Source: Humibacter sp. RRB41 (GTDB taxonomy: Bacteria > Actinomycetota > Actinomycetes > Actinomycetales > Microbacteriaceae). From it: a stretch of DNA of 64,000 nucleotides. Numbering within the stretch: the first letter of the stretch is position 1; each line of letters starts with the position of its first letter. The DNA is taken from NCBI RefSeq assembly GCF_022761015.1, contig NZ_JAKWJQ010000003.1:248001-312000 (forward strand). The letters are read 5' to 3'. This document shows, one piece after another, positions 27,859 through 36,616 of the stretch. Both the position numbers and the translations under genes were made by a program. The notes under the pieces are model-generated. The model was not told the DNA's origin. It was given only the letters and a program-made list of their open reading frames with translations, and did not search any database.

Positions 27859-28731
27859 CTAGTCCGCGCGGCGGGGGAAGCCCGGCGGCACCGCCGTGAG
27901 CGCGCCGTGCACGGTGTCGAGGCGGGCGCGCTCACCCATCAATGCCGCGTACTCGCGGTCTCGGCGCATTGCCGCGACCGCGACGAGGAACGAGAGCGCG
28001 TCGGTGTTCGGAAGCGGGGCGACGAAGCCGGATGCCTCGCGCGCGAGCTCCGTCGCGACGCGGGCACGGGCATCCGGTGTGAGGGTTTCGGCGTGCCGCA
28101 GGAACTCGGCGATGCGGCGTGAAAGAGCGGAGGGCAGCGCGGCGACGTCGGCGAGGGCGGCCCAGCCGGCCAGGTGCGCGGGCAGCGGGGGACCGGGGCG
28201 CGGGGCTCGGGGCATCCGCTGCAGTTGCGAGTACGTGCCGGCGAGCAGGTCGCCCATCCGCTTCGCACGCGGACTCAATAGGCCGGTGATCGCCGCGATG
28301 CCGCCGAACGTGAGGTAGATCTCGATCGCACCGACCAGCGAGCGCACGAACGCGTGGCGCAGTTGTTCCGCCCCGCCGTCGTCGCGCACGATGCGTGCGC
28401 CGATCGCGAGCTTGCCGAGGCTGCGGCCGTGGCTGAGTGTCTCGACGAGCATGGGTGCGACGACGAACATGAGCACGGTCACGACGGTCTGCAGCGCGAC
28501 GACCGCAGCCTGATCGAGTCCGCGCGAGACGGCGGAGAGCCCCCAGATCAGCAGTGCGAGCACCGCGTAGGTGGCGATGACATCGATGATGAGTCCAGCC
28601 GCCCTCAGGATGAAGCTCGCCGGCCTCGCGTCGAAGGCGACGGCCTCGCCGGTGTACTGGCGATCGGTGTCGGAGTACTGCGCGAGTGTCGTGTCGACGT
28701 ACCGGGTCACGCCCGCGACCTCGCCCGTCAT
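27859..28731 (-). CDS. RDD family membrane protein
   Basis: A protein of about 290 residues. The RDD domain (residues about 30-165) has the defining Arg in FDARPASFILRAAGLIID, helices at about 40-62 and 80-100, the GRSLGKLAIGARIVRDDGG loop, and RMGDLLAGT after the last helix. The C-terminal 120 residues are soluble and helical, ending in a Pro-rich tail. RDD proteins sit in actinobacteria next to SpoIIM and MoxR-DUF58 genes; transport of small ions has been proposed for some members, but role here is unknown. The start is ATG 28731 or ATG 28740. The divergent SpoIIM gene begins only 9-18 bp away, so the two promoters must overlap the opposite coding region. Confidence 0.85.
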   Translation of the reverse strand: MTGEVAGVTRYVDTTLAQYSDTDRQYTGEAVAFDARPASFILRAAGLIIDVIATYAVLALLIWGLSAVSRGLDQAAVVALQTVVTVLMFVVAPMLVETLSHGRSLGKLAIGARIVRDDGGAEQLRHAFVRSLVGAIEIYLTFGGIAAITGLLSPRAKRMGDLLAGTYSQLQRMPRAPRPGPPLPAHLAGWAALADVAALPSALSRRIAEFLRHAETLTPDARARVATELAREASGFVAPLPNTDALSFLVAVAAMRRDREYAALMGERARLDTVHGALTAVPPGFPRRAD

Positions 28732-28749
28732 GGCTACCATCTAAGCAGA

Positions 28750-29745
28750 ATGGATGCTGACGCCTACGCCGCCGCCCACAGCGCAGAATGGGATCGCCTG
28801 GCCACGCTCGCGAAGAGTCGGCGACTCGACGGCGAGCAGTCCGATGAACTCATCGCGGCGTATCAATCCGCGTCGACGCAGTTGTCTGCGCTGAGCACAG
28901 CGGATGGCGACAGCGCCTACACGGAGCGGCTGGCGACCGCGATCTCCGCCGCCCGGCTGCGCTTCACGGGTTCACGAGCGGGCGCTGCGGGCATCATCGC
29001 CAGGTTCTTCGCGATCTCGCTGCCCGCGGCGCTGTACCGGGTGCGCTGGGTCACGCTTGCGGTCGCGCTGGCGACCATCGTGGTGGCGACGCTCGCCGCA
29101 TGGTGGCTGGTGTCGGATCCGCGGGCTCTGGCCGCCGTCGGCAGCGATGCCGACCTGAAGCATTACCTGAACCACGACTTCATCGACTACTACTCGAACA
29201 ATCCGGCCGCATCGTTCGCAGGGCAGGTGTGGACGAACAACGCGTGGCTGGCGGCGCAGAGCATCGCGACGGGCATCCTCGGCGTGTATGTGCCGTACAT
29301 CCTGATTCAGAATGCGGTGAACATCGGCGTCGCGGCCGGCATCTTCGTGCACTTCGGGCGGCCGGACGTGATGTTCTCGTACATTCTTCCGCACGGCCTG
29401 CTCGAGCTCACGTCGCTCTTCGTCGCGGCGGCGGCCGGCCTGCGCATCTTCTGGGCGTGGATCGCACCCGGCCCCCGCACCCGCGGCCAGGCGCTCGCCG
29501 AGGAGGGCAGGGCGCTGTTCGCGATCGCGGTCGGTGTGGCGATCAGCCTGTTCGTCTCCGGTCTGATCGAGGGATTCGTGACGCCGTCGGCGCTGCCGGT
29601 CTGGGCGAAGATCGCCATCGGCGCTCTCGCGCTGGCGGTGTTCCTGGTCTACATGCTCGTGGTGGGGCGTCGCGCGGCGCTGGCGGGTGAGACAGGCGAC
29701 CTCGCCGAGTCGGATGCCGGCGCCCGTCGCCTCGTCGCCGGCTGA
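28750..29745 (+). CDS. Stage II sporulation protein M (SpoIIM) family membrane protein
   Basis: A 331-residue protein with a soluble N-terminal 95 residues and about five helices. The family segment NNPAASFAGQVWTNNAW...AAGIFVHFGRPDVMF...PHGLLELTSLFVAAAAGL carries the conserved HG-LE pair. In sporulating Firmicutes SpoIIM helps engulfment; in non-sporulating actinobacteria the family is paired with RDD and MoxR-DUF58 genes, role unknown. The ATG at 28750 follows TACCAT (28735-28740) by nine bases and no Shine-Dalgarno is seen. The open frame from 28354 is a shadow of the RDD gene. A strong terminator follows at 29762-29799. Confidence 0.85.
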   Translation: MDADAYAAAHSAEWDRLATLAKSRRLDGEQSDELIAAYQSASTQLSALSTADGDSAYTERLATAISAARLRFTGSRAGAAGIIARFFAISLPAALYRVRWVTLAVALATIVVATLAAWWLVSDPRALAAVGSDADLKHYLNHDFIDYYSNNPAASFAGQVWTNNAWLAAQSIATGILGVYVPYILIQNAVNIGVAAGIFVHFGRPDVMFSYILPHGLLELTSLFVAAAAGLRIFWAWIAPGPRTRGQALAEEGRALFAIAVGVAISLFVSGLIEGFVTPSALPVWAKIAIGALALAVFLVYMLVVGRRAALAGETGDLAESDAGARRLVAG

Positions 29746-29761
29746 GGGTGTGCGCGGAACG

Positions 29762-29799
29762 ACGGAGCCCCGACCGCCTGCTGGCGATCGGGGCTCCGT
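29762..29799. terminator. Bidirectional hairpin terminator between SpoIIM and aquaporin genes
   Basis: Perfect 12 bp stem ACGGAGCCCCGA (29762-29773) with its complement at 29788-29799 and a 14 nt loop. It lies between two convergent stops (29745 and 29811). There is no long T-run, as is usual in high-GC actinobacteria. Confidence 0.8.
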
Positions 29800-29810
29800 G
29801 AGTACAGCGA

Positions 29811-30590
29811 CTACGACTTGCGCGAGCCGTCGAACAGGGCGCGGTTGGTGAGACCGGCGATCAGCGCGCCGACGATCGGCGCCAGGATCGTCACCCACAC
29901 CTGTCCGATCGCGACCGGACCGCCGTAGATCGCGGTGGCAAGGGCGCGTGCCGGGTTGAACGATCCGTTCGACACCGGAATGCCGATCAGGGCGATCGTG
30001 GTCAGCGTGAGGCCGATGGCGAGCGGCGCGAAGCCGGCGGCGGCACGCGTGTGCGTCACACCGAGGATCACGTACAGGAAGAACGCGGTCGTCACGATCT
30101 CGAGGATGATCACCGACCAGATGCCGAATCCGCCGGGCGACAACTCGCCGTAACCGGTGGAGGCGCCCTTGAACTGCAGGGTCAGGAAGTCGCCCTTCGC
30201 TCCCTTTGCTCCGGAGAGGATCCAGAGCAGGATGCTCGACGCCACGATGCCGCCGACCAGCTGGGCGACGATGTAGCCGATCACGTCACGCCATGCGAAC
30301 CGTCCGGCCGTTGCGAGACCGAGCGTGACCGCTGGGTTGAAGTGGCCGCCGGAGACCGGACCGAACGCATACGCGCCGATCACGACGGAGAGGCCGAGGG
30401 CGAGGGCTACGCCGAGGAACCCGACGTTCAGTCCGCCGTGGCCCCCGTTGAATCCTGCTGCGTAGATCGCCGTGCCTGCAACGGAGAACACCAGCAAGAA
30501 CGTCCCGAACGCTTCCGCCGCGAGACGGGCGCCGAGCGACGGCGAGACGGTGGCGACCGGAGAGGCCGCCGCGGGAGTTGACTCAGACAT
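29811..30590 (-). CDS. MIP-family aquaporin
   Basis: A 259-residue channel with six membrane helices and two half-helices carrying the NPA motifs: SGGHFNPAVTLG (about residue 85) and SNGSFNPARALA (about residue 210). The FNPAR after the second NPA and the narrow-pore-type surroundings favour a water channel (AqpZ-like) over a glycerol facilitator, where Asp normally follows the second NPA Arg region. The ATG at 30590 has GAAGGAAG seven bases upstream; the longer frame to 30722 is spurious. It interrupts the otherwise conserved SpoIIM/MoxR block, so it is probably an insertion. It has its own terminator. Confidence 0.92.
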   Translation of the reverse strand: MSESTPAAASPVATVSPSLGARLAAEAFGTFLLVFSVAGTAIYAAGFNGGHGGLNVGFLGVALALGLSVVIGAYAFGPVSGGHFNPAVTLGLATAGRFAWRDVIGYIVAQLVGGIVASSILLWILSGAKGAKGDFLTLQFKGASTGYGELSPGGFGIWSVIILEIVTTAFFLYVILGVTHTRAAAGFAPLAIGLTLTTIALIGIPVSNGSFNPARALATAIYGGPVAIGQVWVTILAPIVGALIAGLTNRALFDGSRKS

Positions 30591-30731
30591 CTTCACTTCC
30601 TTCAGGAATGATCGGCGGGAAGATTCCGCACGCTGATGCACGGCCCCGCGCCTATCTGTGACGCTAAGGGATTTCCCAGGTTCGAGCCACCCGATTTCCC
30701 AGCATGTCGCGGATGTGCGCATCCGCAGGCC

Positions 30732-32060
30732 TCAAAGGCGACCGGATGCCTTCAGCGCGATATACCTGTCGGCGAGCGCCGGCGGCAACTCGGCAGGTGG
30801 CGCGGTGACGACGTCGGCGCCGAGCTGGCGTGCCGCCGCCGCCACCCGGGATGCGTCGAGTAGTGCGCGCTCCGCCGCCGCGGCCGTGTACACCGATCCG
30901 ACGTCAGCACGTTGCGCGGCCGCCTCGAGAACCGCGGGATCCGTCACGGTTGCGACGACCACCGTGTGCGAGCGCGTGAGCCCAGGGAGCGCGGCGAGCA
31001 GCCCGGCGGACGAGCCCGGAGTCGAGGCATCCGTCAGCAACACGACGAGCGCCCTGCGATGGGTGATCGCGCGCACCTGGGCGGCCACCGCTGTCCAGTC
31101 CGCCTCGATCAGCTGGGGCTGAACATCGGCCAGCGACGTCACCATGCGGGAGAGCAGGTCAGCACCCTTCGCGCCGACGACCCGTGCACGCACGCGCCTG
31201 TCGAACACGAGCACATCGATGCGGTCGCCGCCGTGGTCGGCCAGCGCCGCCAGCAGCAGGGCGGACTCGAACGCCGTGTCGATGCGAGGCTCGTCCGCGA
31301 TGCGGGCGGCGGAGGTGCGTCCGCTGTCGATCACGATCACGACGCGTCGGTCGCGTTCCGGCCGCCAGGTGCGCACCATGATGCCGGAGCCGTCGTGCAC
31401 CGACGCCGAGCTTCGCGCGGTGGCCCGCCAGTCGATCGAACGCACGTCGTCGCCGGTGACGTATTCCCGCAGCGAATCGAACTCGGTGCCCTGCCCTCGC
31501 ACCATGACGGGCGTCGACCCGTCCAGCTCACGCAGCTGTGCGAGCCGCGACGGCAGGTGCTTGCGCGAGTGGAACGGCGGGAGAACCCGCAGCGCGCCCG
31601 GCGCCTCGAGGGCGACCTGACGCGACCACAAGCCGAGCGGCCCACGCGAGCGGAGCACCACGAAGCGCGTGCGCCGTGTGCCACGACGGGTGGGAGTCAG
31701 GGCGAACGTGAGCATCCTGCGTTCGCCGGCCGGGATGTCGAACGGCGACCGCGACGGTGCCGCCCCTGCTGAGGGCTGCCAGCCGTCGCGCAGGGTGCCG
31801 TGGAGCCTGCGACGCGAGGTGTTGGTGACGATGACGCCGCCGGCCACCGTCTCGCCGAGGCGCACGCGGGAGGGGAGCATCCGCTCGATCAGCACCGCGC
31901 GAGGAGCGGATGCCGCCACCAGGTCGATCACGCCAAGTGCGCAGGCGAACACCAGCCAGCACGCAAGCGCGACGTAGGCGCCGGGGATGGTCGCACCGAA
32001 CACGACGACCGGCACCAGGCCGACTGCGAGAAGGGCGACGAAACGCCCGCTGATGGCCAA
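30732..32060 (-). CDS. DUF58 domain protein
   Basis: A 442-residue membrane-anchored protein. Two helices at the N-terminus (residues about 8-50) are followed by a beta-rich segment and the DUF58 core, visible as GTEFDSLREYVTGDDVRSIDWRATAR (about residue 215). It ends in a von Willebrand A-like fold (VVIVIDSGRTS, where DxS lies as in the metal site; VVLLTDAST). Such proteins are partners of MoxR ATPases in maturing metal-binding or envelope proteins. The TTG at 32060 has AGGA six to seven bases upstream and starts eight bases after the moxR stop, so the two are co-translated. Confidence 0.88.
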   Translation of the reverse strand: MAISGRFVALLAVGLVPVVVFGATIPGAYVALACWLVFACALGVIDLVAASAPRAVLIERMLPSRVRLGETVAGGVIVTNTSRRRLHGTLRDGWQPSAGAAPSRSPFDIPAGERRMLTFALTPTRRGTRRTRFVVLRSRGPLGLWSRQVALEAPGALRVLPPFHSRKHLPSRLAQLRELDGSTPVMVRGQGTEFDSLREYVTGDDVRSIDWRATARSSASVHDGSGIMVRTWRPERDRRVVIVIDSGRTSAARIADEPRIDTAFESALLLAALADHGGDRIDVLVFDRRVRARVVGAKGADLLSRMVTSLADVQPQLIEADWTAVAAQVRAITHRRALVVLLTDASTPGSSAGLLAALPGLTRSHTVVVATVTDPAVLEAAAQRADVGSVYTAAAAERALLDASRVAAAARQLGADVVTAPPAELPPALADRYIALKASGRL

Positions 32061-32068
32061 CGCGCGTC

Positions 32069-33076
32069 CTAGAGCGGAACCTGCACCTGCTGCAGCACGG
32101 AGCGCAGGATGCCGTCGGCCGACACACCCTCCAGCTCCGCTTCCGGCTGCAGCTGCAGGCGGTGCCGCCAGGCGGGATGCGCCATGGCCTGCACGTGGTC
32201 GGGCGTGATGGCGTCGTAGCCTCCGAGCCAGGCGTACGCCTTCGCGGCGGCCAGCAACGCCGTCGCCCCGCGAGGGCTCACTCCGAGCCGCACGGACGGG
32301 CTCTGCCTGGTCGCCCGTGCGAGGTCGACGATGTAGGCCAGCAGGTCCGGTCGGGCGCCGACGGCGCGAACCTCGTCACGTGCGCGCAGGATGCCGGCTG
32401 AATCGAGCACCGGGTGAACGCCCGCCTTCTGCAGCGCGCGCGGGTCGAAACCCTCCGAGTGCCTGCGCAGCATCTCGAACTCCGCGTCGCGATCGGGCAC
32501 GTCGAGCACGATCTTCAGCAGGAATCGGTCGAGCTGCGCTTCGGGCAGCGTGTAGGTGCCCTCGTATTCGATCGGGTTCTGGGTCGCGGCGACCAGGAAC
32601 GGGTCGGGCAGTGCGATCGTCTCCCCGTCGGCGCTGACCTGCCGCTCTTCCATCGCCTCGAGCAGCGCGGCCTGCGTTTTGGGAGGCGTGCGGTTGATCT
32701 CGTCGGCGAGCAGGATGTTCGTGAACACCGGTCCGTTCCGGAAGACGAACTCCGCCGACCGTGCGTCGTAGACCACCGATCCCGTGATGTCGCCGGGCAT
32801 CAGGTCGGGCGTGAACTGCACGCGCTTGGTGTCCAGCGTGAGTGCGGCGCTGAGCGCTCGCACGAGCAGGGTCTTCGCCACGCCGGGCACACCCTCGAGC
32901 AGCGCATGGCCGCCGGTGAGAAGGGTGACCAGCAGACCGGTGACCGCGCCGTCCTGCCCGACGACCGCCTTCGCCACCTCGACGCGCACCCGCCGGAACG
33001 CATCGCGGTCGGCCGTGGTCGCCTGCTCGCCCGCGGGAAATGCACTGCTCGGACCAGCACTGCTCGGATCGGTCAT
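32069..33076 (-). CDS. MoxR-family AAA+ ATPase
   Basis: A 335-residue AAA+ chaperone-like ATPase. Walker A is GVPGVAKT (Lys 68), Walker B LLADEINR, followed by the family signature PPKTQAALLEAMEERQVS; sensor 1 appears in LVAATQNPIEYEGTY. The C-terminal lid includes SVRLGVSPRGATALL. With DUF58, DUF4350 and DUF4129 it forms the usual actinobacterial MoxR gene cluster, which is thought to remodel or activate an envelope-associated partner. ATG 33076 is a good fit; DUF4350 ends 36 bp upstream. All active-site motifs look intact. Confidence 0.93.
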   Translation of the reverse strand: MTDPSSAGPSSAFPAGEQATTADRDAFRRVRVEVAKAVVGQDGAVTGLLVTLLTGGHALLEGVPGVAKTLLVRALSAALTLDTKRVQFTPDLMPGDITGSVVYDARSAEFVFRNGPVFTNILLADEINRTPPKTQAALLEAMEERQVSADGETIALPDPFLVAATQNPIEYEGTYTLPEAQLDRFLLKIVLDVPDRDAEFEMLRRHSEGFDPRALQKAGVHPVLDSAGILRARDEVRAVGARPDLLAYIVDLARATRQSPSVRLGVSPRGATALLAAAKAYAWLGGYDAITPDHVQAMAHPAWRHRLQLQPEAELEGVSADGILRSVLQQVQVPL

Positions 33077-33112
33077 CGCCGTCTACTCCTTGTTCTTCGC
33101 TTGTCGTCACGT

Positions 33113-34324
33113 TCAGTGCAGTGGTGCACTGCTGCCACCGGGGCGTTCACCTGCGACGGCACGCCTCACGTCGTCTTCGAGGTCACGCAGGGCGGATGCC
33201 GAGGCGCGCAGGGCGGCATCCGTTGCCGGCGTCTCATCGAGCAGCAGATCGCGCACCTGGTGAACAGGCCGCTCAGTGAGCGCTGCGGCCGCTGCCACGA
33301 TCTGATCGACGTGCGCCGAGGGTGGGAGCCCGCACAGAGCCCCGATGCGGTGCAGGGCTCCGAGGCGCAGCGCGTCGAGCGCGTGGGTTCTCGCCGCCGC
33401 CCGCCGATACAGCCTGGCCCTGCCGTGCATCGTCTCGCCGGCGCGCACGACGACGGGGAGGTCTTCGACCACGAGTGGCCCGAAGCGGCGTCCGCTCCAT
33501 ACTGCGGCAGCGACCACGACCGCGATCAGCAGCAGGATCGCCGGCGTCAGCCACCCCGGGGTGATCTCGGCGAGCGTCGGCGGTCCGGATGCCTGCACGT
33601 CGGCCTGCGACGGCAGGTACCAGACGAGCGTGCTGTCGCCTCCCAGTAGACCGACTGCCAGCGCCGCATTGCCGGCGAGGCCGATGTTGGCGTTGTCGAA
33701 GAGCTGAGAGCCGACGACCGTGACGGAATCCCCGGCATTGATGGTCTGCGCGAGCGCGAACGTCGAGCCCACTCGGAAGCACGGCGTCGCACCACCGCTG
33801 GTGCGGTAGGCCTGCCGCACGCCTGACAGCCTTCCAGCGTCCTGGGCGACGACCAGGCTGCACGACGGGCGGTCCGACGTCGTCGCCGTCGCACGGCCTG
33901 CCTGGTGGATGTCGGGCGCGATCGCGGAGAGGGTCTGGAACCCCGGGCCGACGGCGACCACATCCGAGCCGAGCCGGAGCACGGATTGCAGCTGGGCGGC
34001 ATCCAACAGCCCGTTCGGGTCGGAGAGCATCACGGTGGTGTCGTCGGGGATGGATGCCGCCCGTCGCGCTTCCTGCAGGGTGCTCGCCGTCCGCACGTCG
34101 ACCCCGTGCTGTTGCAGCACGCGGGCGAGCGCCTGCCCACCCTGCTGGCCGGGATTGTTCGCACCCATCGGATCGGTGGATGACGTCGCCAGCGACAACT
34201 GCACGGCCAGCGCGATGGCGACCCCCACCACGAGCACGGCGACCAGCACCAGCCAACCTCGGGCGCGACGCAGACTCTGCCGAGGTGTCCGCGTGAGCGG
34301 CGCACGAGGGACCGTCGTCGTCAT
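33113..34324 (-). CDS. DUF4350 domain membrane protein
   Basis: A 403-residue protein with one helix near the N-terminus (residues about 25-45, GWLVLVAVLVVGVAIALAVQL) and one near residue 260 (PAILLLIAVVVAAAVW). Between them is an extracytoplasmic DUF4350 domain (QGGQALARVLQQHGVDVRTA; TTVMLSDPNGLLDAAQ), of the GATase-like fold with no clear catalytic Cys. The C-terminal cytoplasmic 120 residues are helical. It is part of the MoxR-DUF58-DUF4129 set. The ATG at 34324 overlaps the DUF4129 stop by four bases. Confidence 0.87.
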   Translation of the reverse strand: MTTTVPRAPLTRTPRQSLRRARGWLVLVAVLVVGVAIALAVQLSLATSSTDPMGANNPGQQGGQALARVLQQHGVDVRTASTLQEARRAASIPDDTTVMLSDPNGLLDAAQLQSVLRLGSDVVAVGPGFQTLSAIAPDIHQAGRATATTSDRPSCSLVVAQDAGRLSGVRQAYRTSGGATPCFRVGSTFALAQTINAGDSVTVVGSQLFDNANIGLAGNAALAVGLLGGDSTLVWYLPSQADVQASGPPTLAEITPGWLTPAILLLIAVVVAAAVWSGRRFGPLVVEDLPVVVRAGETMHGRARLYRRAAARTHALDALRLGALHRIGALCGLPPSAHVDQIVAAAAALTERPVHQVRDLLLDETPATDAALRASASALRDLEDDVRRAVAGERPGGSSAPLH

Positions 34325-35064
34325 CGCACCCGGCCCGATCCGATCGGGTCGGCAGTCGACGAGGTCGCATCGAGGCTTGCGGCATCGAGGTTCATCGCGT
34401 CGACGGTCAGGCCGTCGAGTCGGGGTCGTGCCGTGCGAAGCCCGTCGTCGAGCGACTTCAGCGCGGCGTAGTCCTCGGCGTCGGCGGCGCGGCCGAGGTA
34501 GCGCACACCGTCGAAGAGAAGGGCGGCCTCGTGCAGCCGTGCCGCGAACTCCGGCAACGCGACAGCGGCGAGCACGGCGACCTCCTGAGCCGTGGTCCCC
34601 GGCAGCACGATCACGATCGTGCGTTCGGCGAGGGCGCGCGAGATCGCGCGAAAGAGATCGAGCACCGCGGCGTCGTAACGGCCCTCACGCGCGGCGGTCG
34701 CGGCATCCCGGCGCAGTTCCGGCACGCCGCGGGGGTCGTCATCGTCGAAGACGACCGGTGCGGCGCGTCGTCGCCTCAGTCTCGGCAGGCCGAAGATCGC
34801 GAACGCCCCGATGATCAGGGCTGCTAAGAGGGCAATGCCGACGGCGGCGATGATCCAGCCGGCGCCGCTTCCCACGTGGAATCCGAGCGAGTCGAACCAG
34901 TCGGAGATCTGCTGCGCCAGCCGATCGAACCAGGTCGGCTTCGCCGCCTGATATTCGGGCTTCGCGAGCTCCTGGCGCAGCCAGTGCTGCGCGGTCGGCC
35001 CGTCTGGCGTCAGGGGCGGTGCATCGAACGGCACGCCGAAGAGTGTCGCGTGGAACGGAGTCAC
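34321..35064 (-). CDS. DUF4129 domain membrane protein
   Basis: A 247-residue protein. A soluble N-terminus (residues 1 to about 65, with KPEYQAAKPTWFDRLAQQISDW) is followed by one helix (GWIIAAVGIALLAALIIGAFAIFG). The DUF4129 core lies near the C-terminus (EGRYDAAVLDLFRAISRALAER; YLGRAADAEDYAALKSLDDG). The GTG at 35064 overlaps the previous gene's stop by four bases (GTGA) and has GGGGAG upstream. The 726-residue open frame that extends to 36501 is a chimera with the shadow of the next gene and was not used. It belongs to the MoxR cluster; molecular role unknown. Confidence 0.85.
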   Translation of the reverse strand: MTPFHATLFGVPFDAPPLTPDGPTAQHWLRQELAKPEYQAAKPTWFDRLAQQISDWFDSLGFHVGSGAGWIIAAVGIALLAALIIGAFAIFGLPRLRRRRAAPVVFDDDDPRGVPELRRDAATAAREGRYDAAVLDLFRAISRALAERTIVIVLPGTTAQEVAVLAAVALPEFAARLHEAALLFDGVRYLGRAADAEDYAALKSLDDGLRTARPRLDGLTVDAMNLDAASLDATSSTADPIGSGRVR

Positions 35065-36404
35065 GGCGCTCCCCGATAGGGGGGAACTCCGCGCCAGGCC
35101 GGTGGTGCGGCCTGCCATGCTGCTGGCTCGTGTCGCGGCGTCGCGAACGGGTCGGAAGCATCCTGTCGGCCGGCAGCACGATCGTCGACGGTCCGCCGCA
35201 GGTCCGCATCGAGGCCCTCGTGGCGCATGCGCAGGTCGAGGTAGATGGTCGTGGTCGCCGCCGATTCGATCACCGACGTGATCGAGCCGACCAGGGTGCT
35301 GACGATCAGCGAAATGCCGTAGTAGACGATCGTGACCGTGATCGAGGCCTGCGACTGCAACGATCCGGTCGGATCGATGACGGCGAGCACGATGGTGAAG
35401 ATCACCTGCAGCGGAACGCTGATCACGGCGCTGGCCGCCGAGCAGATCACCACGACGAGCGCGATCGTGCCGAACGTGCGCCAGAACGATCGATTCGTCA
35501 GCCGCCAGGAGCGGGCGATGCCGGCCATGATGCCGGTGCGCTCCACGATGATCACGCTCGGCGTGAGAGCGGTCTTGGTGCCGATCCACACCCACAGAAC
35601 GATCAGGCCGAGGCCCGCCAGAACCGAGAACAGCACTGTCGCCGGCACGGAACCGGCGAGCGATGACAGTACGGCCGCCACAACGACGAGCACGATGGAT
35701 GCCGTCCCCGCGGCCGCGAGCAGCACCGTCCAGCCGATCAGGCGCCAGCGTCTGCCCCTGGTGGCCCGCCACAGACCGCGAAGCGTCAACTTCTCGCCGA
35801 GGGCGCCGTGCGACACCTCCGAGGCGACGAGTCCCTGCACGAGCGCCGTGCCGATCAGCGAGATCGCGACGGTCACGAGGAACGCGGCGATCAGGATGGC
35901 GATGCTGCCGGCCGCTATGGCCTGCGTCGTCTCTGCCGTCGTCCCCTCTGCGGCCGCGATGCGCGTCACGGCGAAGGCCGCTGTCGCACCGATCAGCACC
36001 ACACTCGCGAGCGTCGCGATCAGCTGCACGAGCAGCGATCCGCCGACCGTGGCGCGCGGATTGTGCCGCAGCACCCGGAACGGGGTGCCGAGCAGCGTGC
36101 CGAAGGGAAGGGGGCGCAGAGGGAACAGTCCCGGCTTCGGCGGCGGTGTCCACCCGCCGGGCCGCTGCCAGGGTCCGGACGGTTGCCCCGGCGCGCCGGT
36201 CTGCCACGAAGGCTGTTGCTGCCACGCCGGTTGCTGCCAAGCGGGCTGTTGCCAGCCGGGCTGCTGCCAGACCGGTTGCTGCCAGGCATCCTGTGCCGCT
36301 GGTGGTGCCCACGCCTCTGGTGCCGTCCACTGCGGCGTGCCCTCTGCGCTGCCGTCTGTGCCTCGCTGCGGAGTGACGTCGTCCTGGCCGAGGTTGTCGC
36401 TCAC
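35061..36404 (-). CDS. Multi-helix membrane protein with WQQP-repeat N-terminus
   Basis: A protein of about 447 residues. The first 100 residues are hydrophilic and hold imperfect repeats of WQQP (about residues 45-75), followed by a Pro-rich linker. From about residue 110 there are six or so membrane helices of the glycerophosphodiester-phosphodiesterase membrane-domain type (FRVLRHNPRATVGGSLLVQ; SWRLTNRSFWRTFGTIALV). The repeated Trp-Gln arm may bind a partner or self-associate, which is speculative. GTG 36404 is preferred (GAAAGG just upstream); ATG 36431 is in frame. It is divergent from mtrA and heads the MoxR cluster. Function unknown. Confidence 0.8.
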   Translation of the reverse strand: MSDNLGQDDVTPQRGTDGSAEGTPQWTAPEAWAPPAAQDAWQQPVWQQPGWQQPAWQQPAWQQQPSWQTGAPGQPSGPWQRPGGWTPPPKPGLFPLRPLPFGTLLGTPFRVLRHNPRATVGGSLLVQLIATLASVVLIGATAAFAVTRIAAAEGTTAETTQAIAAGSIAILIAAFLVTVAISLIGTALVQGLVASEVSHGALGEKLTLRGLWRATRGRRWRLIGWTVLLAAAGTASIVLVVVAAVLSSLAGSVPATVLFSVLAGLGLIVLWVWIGTKTALTPSVIIVERTGIMAGIARSWRLTNRSFWRTFGTIALVVVICSAASAVISVPLQVIFTIVLAVIDPTGSLQSQASITVTIVYYGISLIVSTLVGSITSVIESAATTTIYLDLRMRHEGLDADLRRTVDDRAAGRQDASDPFATPRHEPAAWQAAPPAWRGVPPYRGAP

Positions 36405-36541
36405 CGCTGCCTTTCCGCCGTCCAACGTCATCGATGCCCGGCGCGGGACCCTTCGGCGCAGATGTCCGGGTCGCACCATCCTGACACACTGGGCGGGACA
36501 CACCTCGATCGTGAGCGCCGGGTCCTCTCGAGCCTGTCGAC

Positions 36542-36547
36542 TACTCT
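36542..36547 (+). promoter_or_regulatory. -10 element of the mtrA operon
   Basis: TACTCT, six bases before an in-frame ATG at 36554. The transcript should begin near 36554, which is either a 63 nt leader for mtrA (start 36617) or the first codon of an N-terminally extended leaderless MtrA. Confidence 0.5.
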
Positions 36548-36616
36548 TGTGCCATGGTCTCGCCTGCGTGGTCGTCTGCCGTGGGCGCTGAAGAAGAATC
36601 AGGACTCCGAACAGTC

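Noticed and set aside
34321-36501. 726-codon frame joining DUF4129 to a long N-terminus
   Set aside because: Upstream of GTG 35064 it is a shadow of the membrane protein gene, while the DUF4129 family and the GTGA overlap fix the short start.
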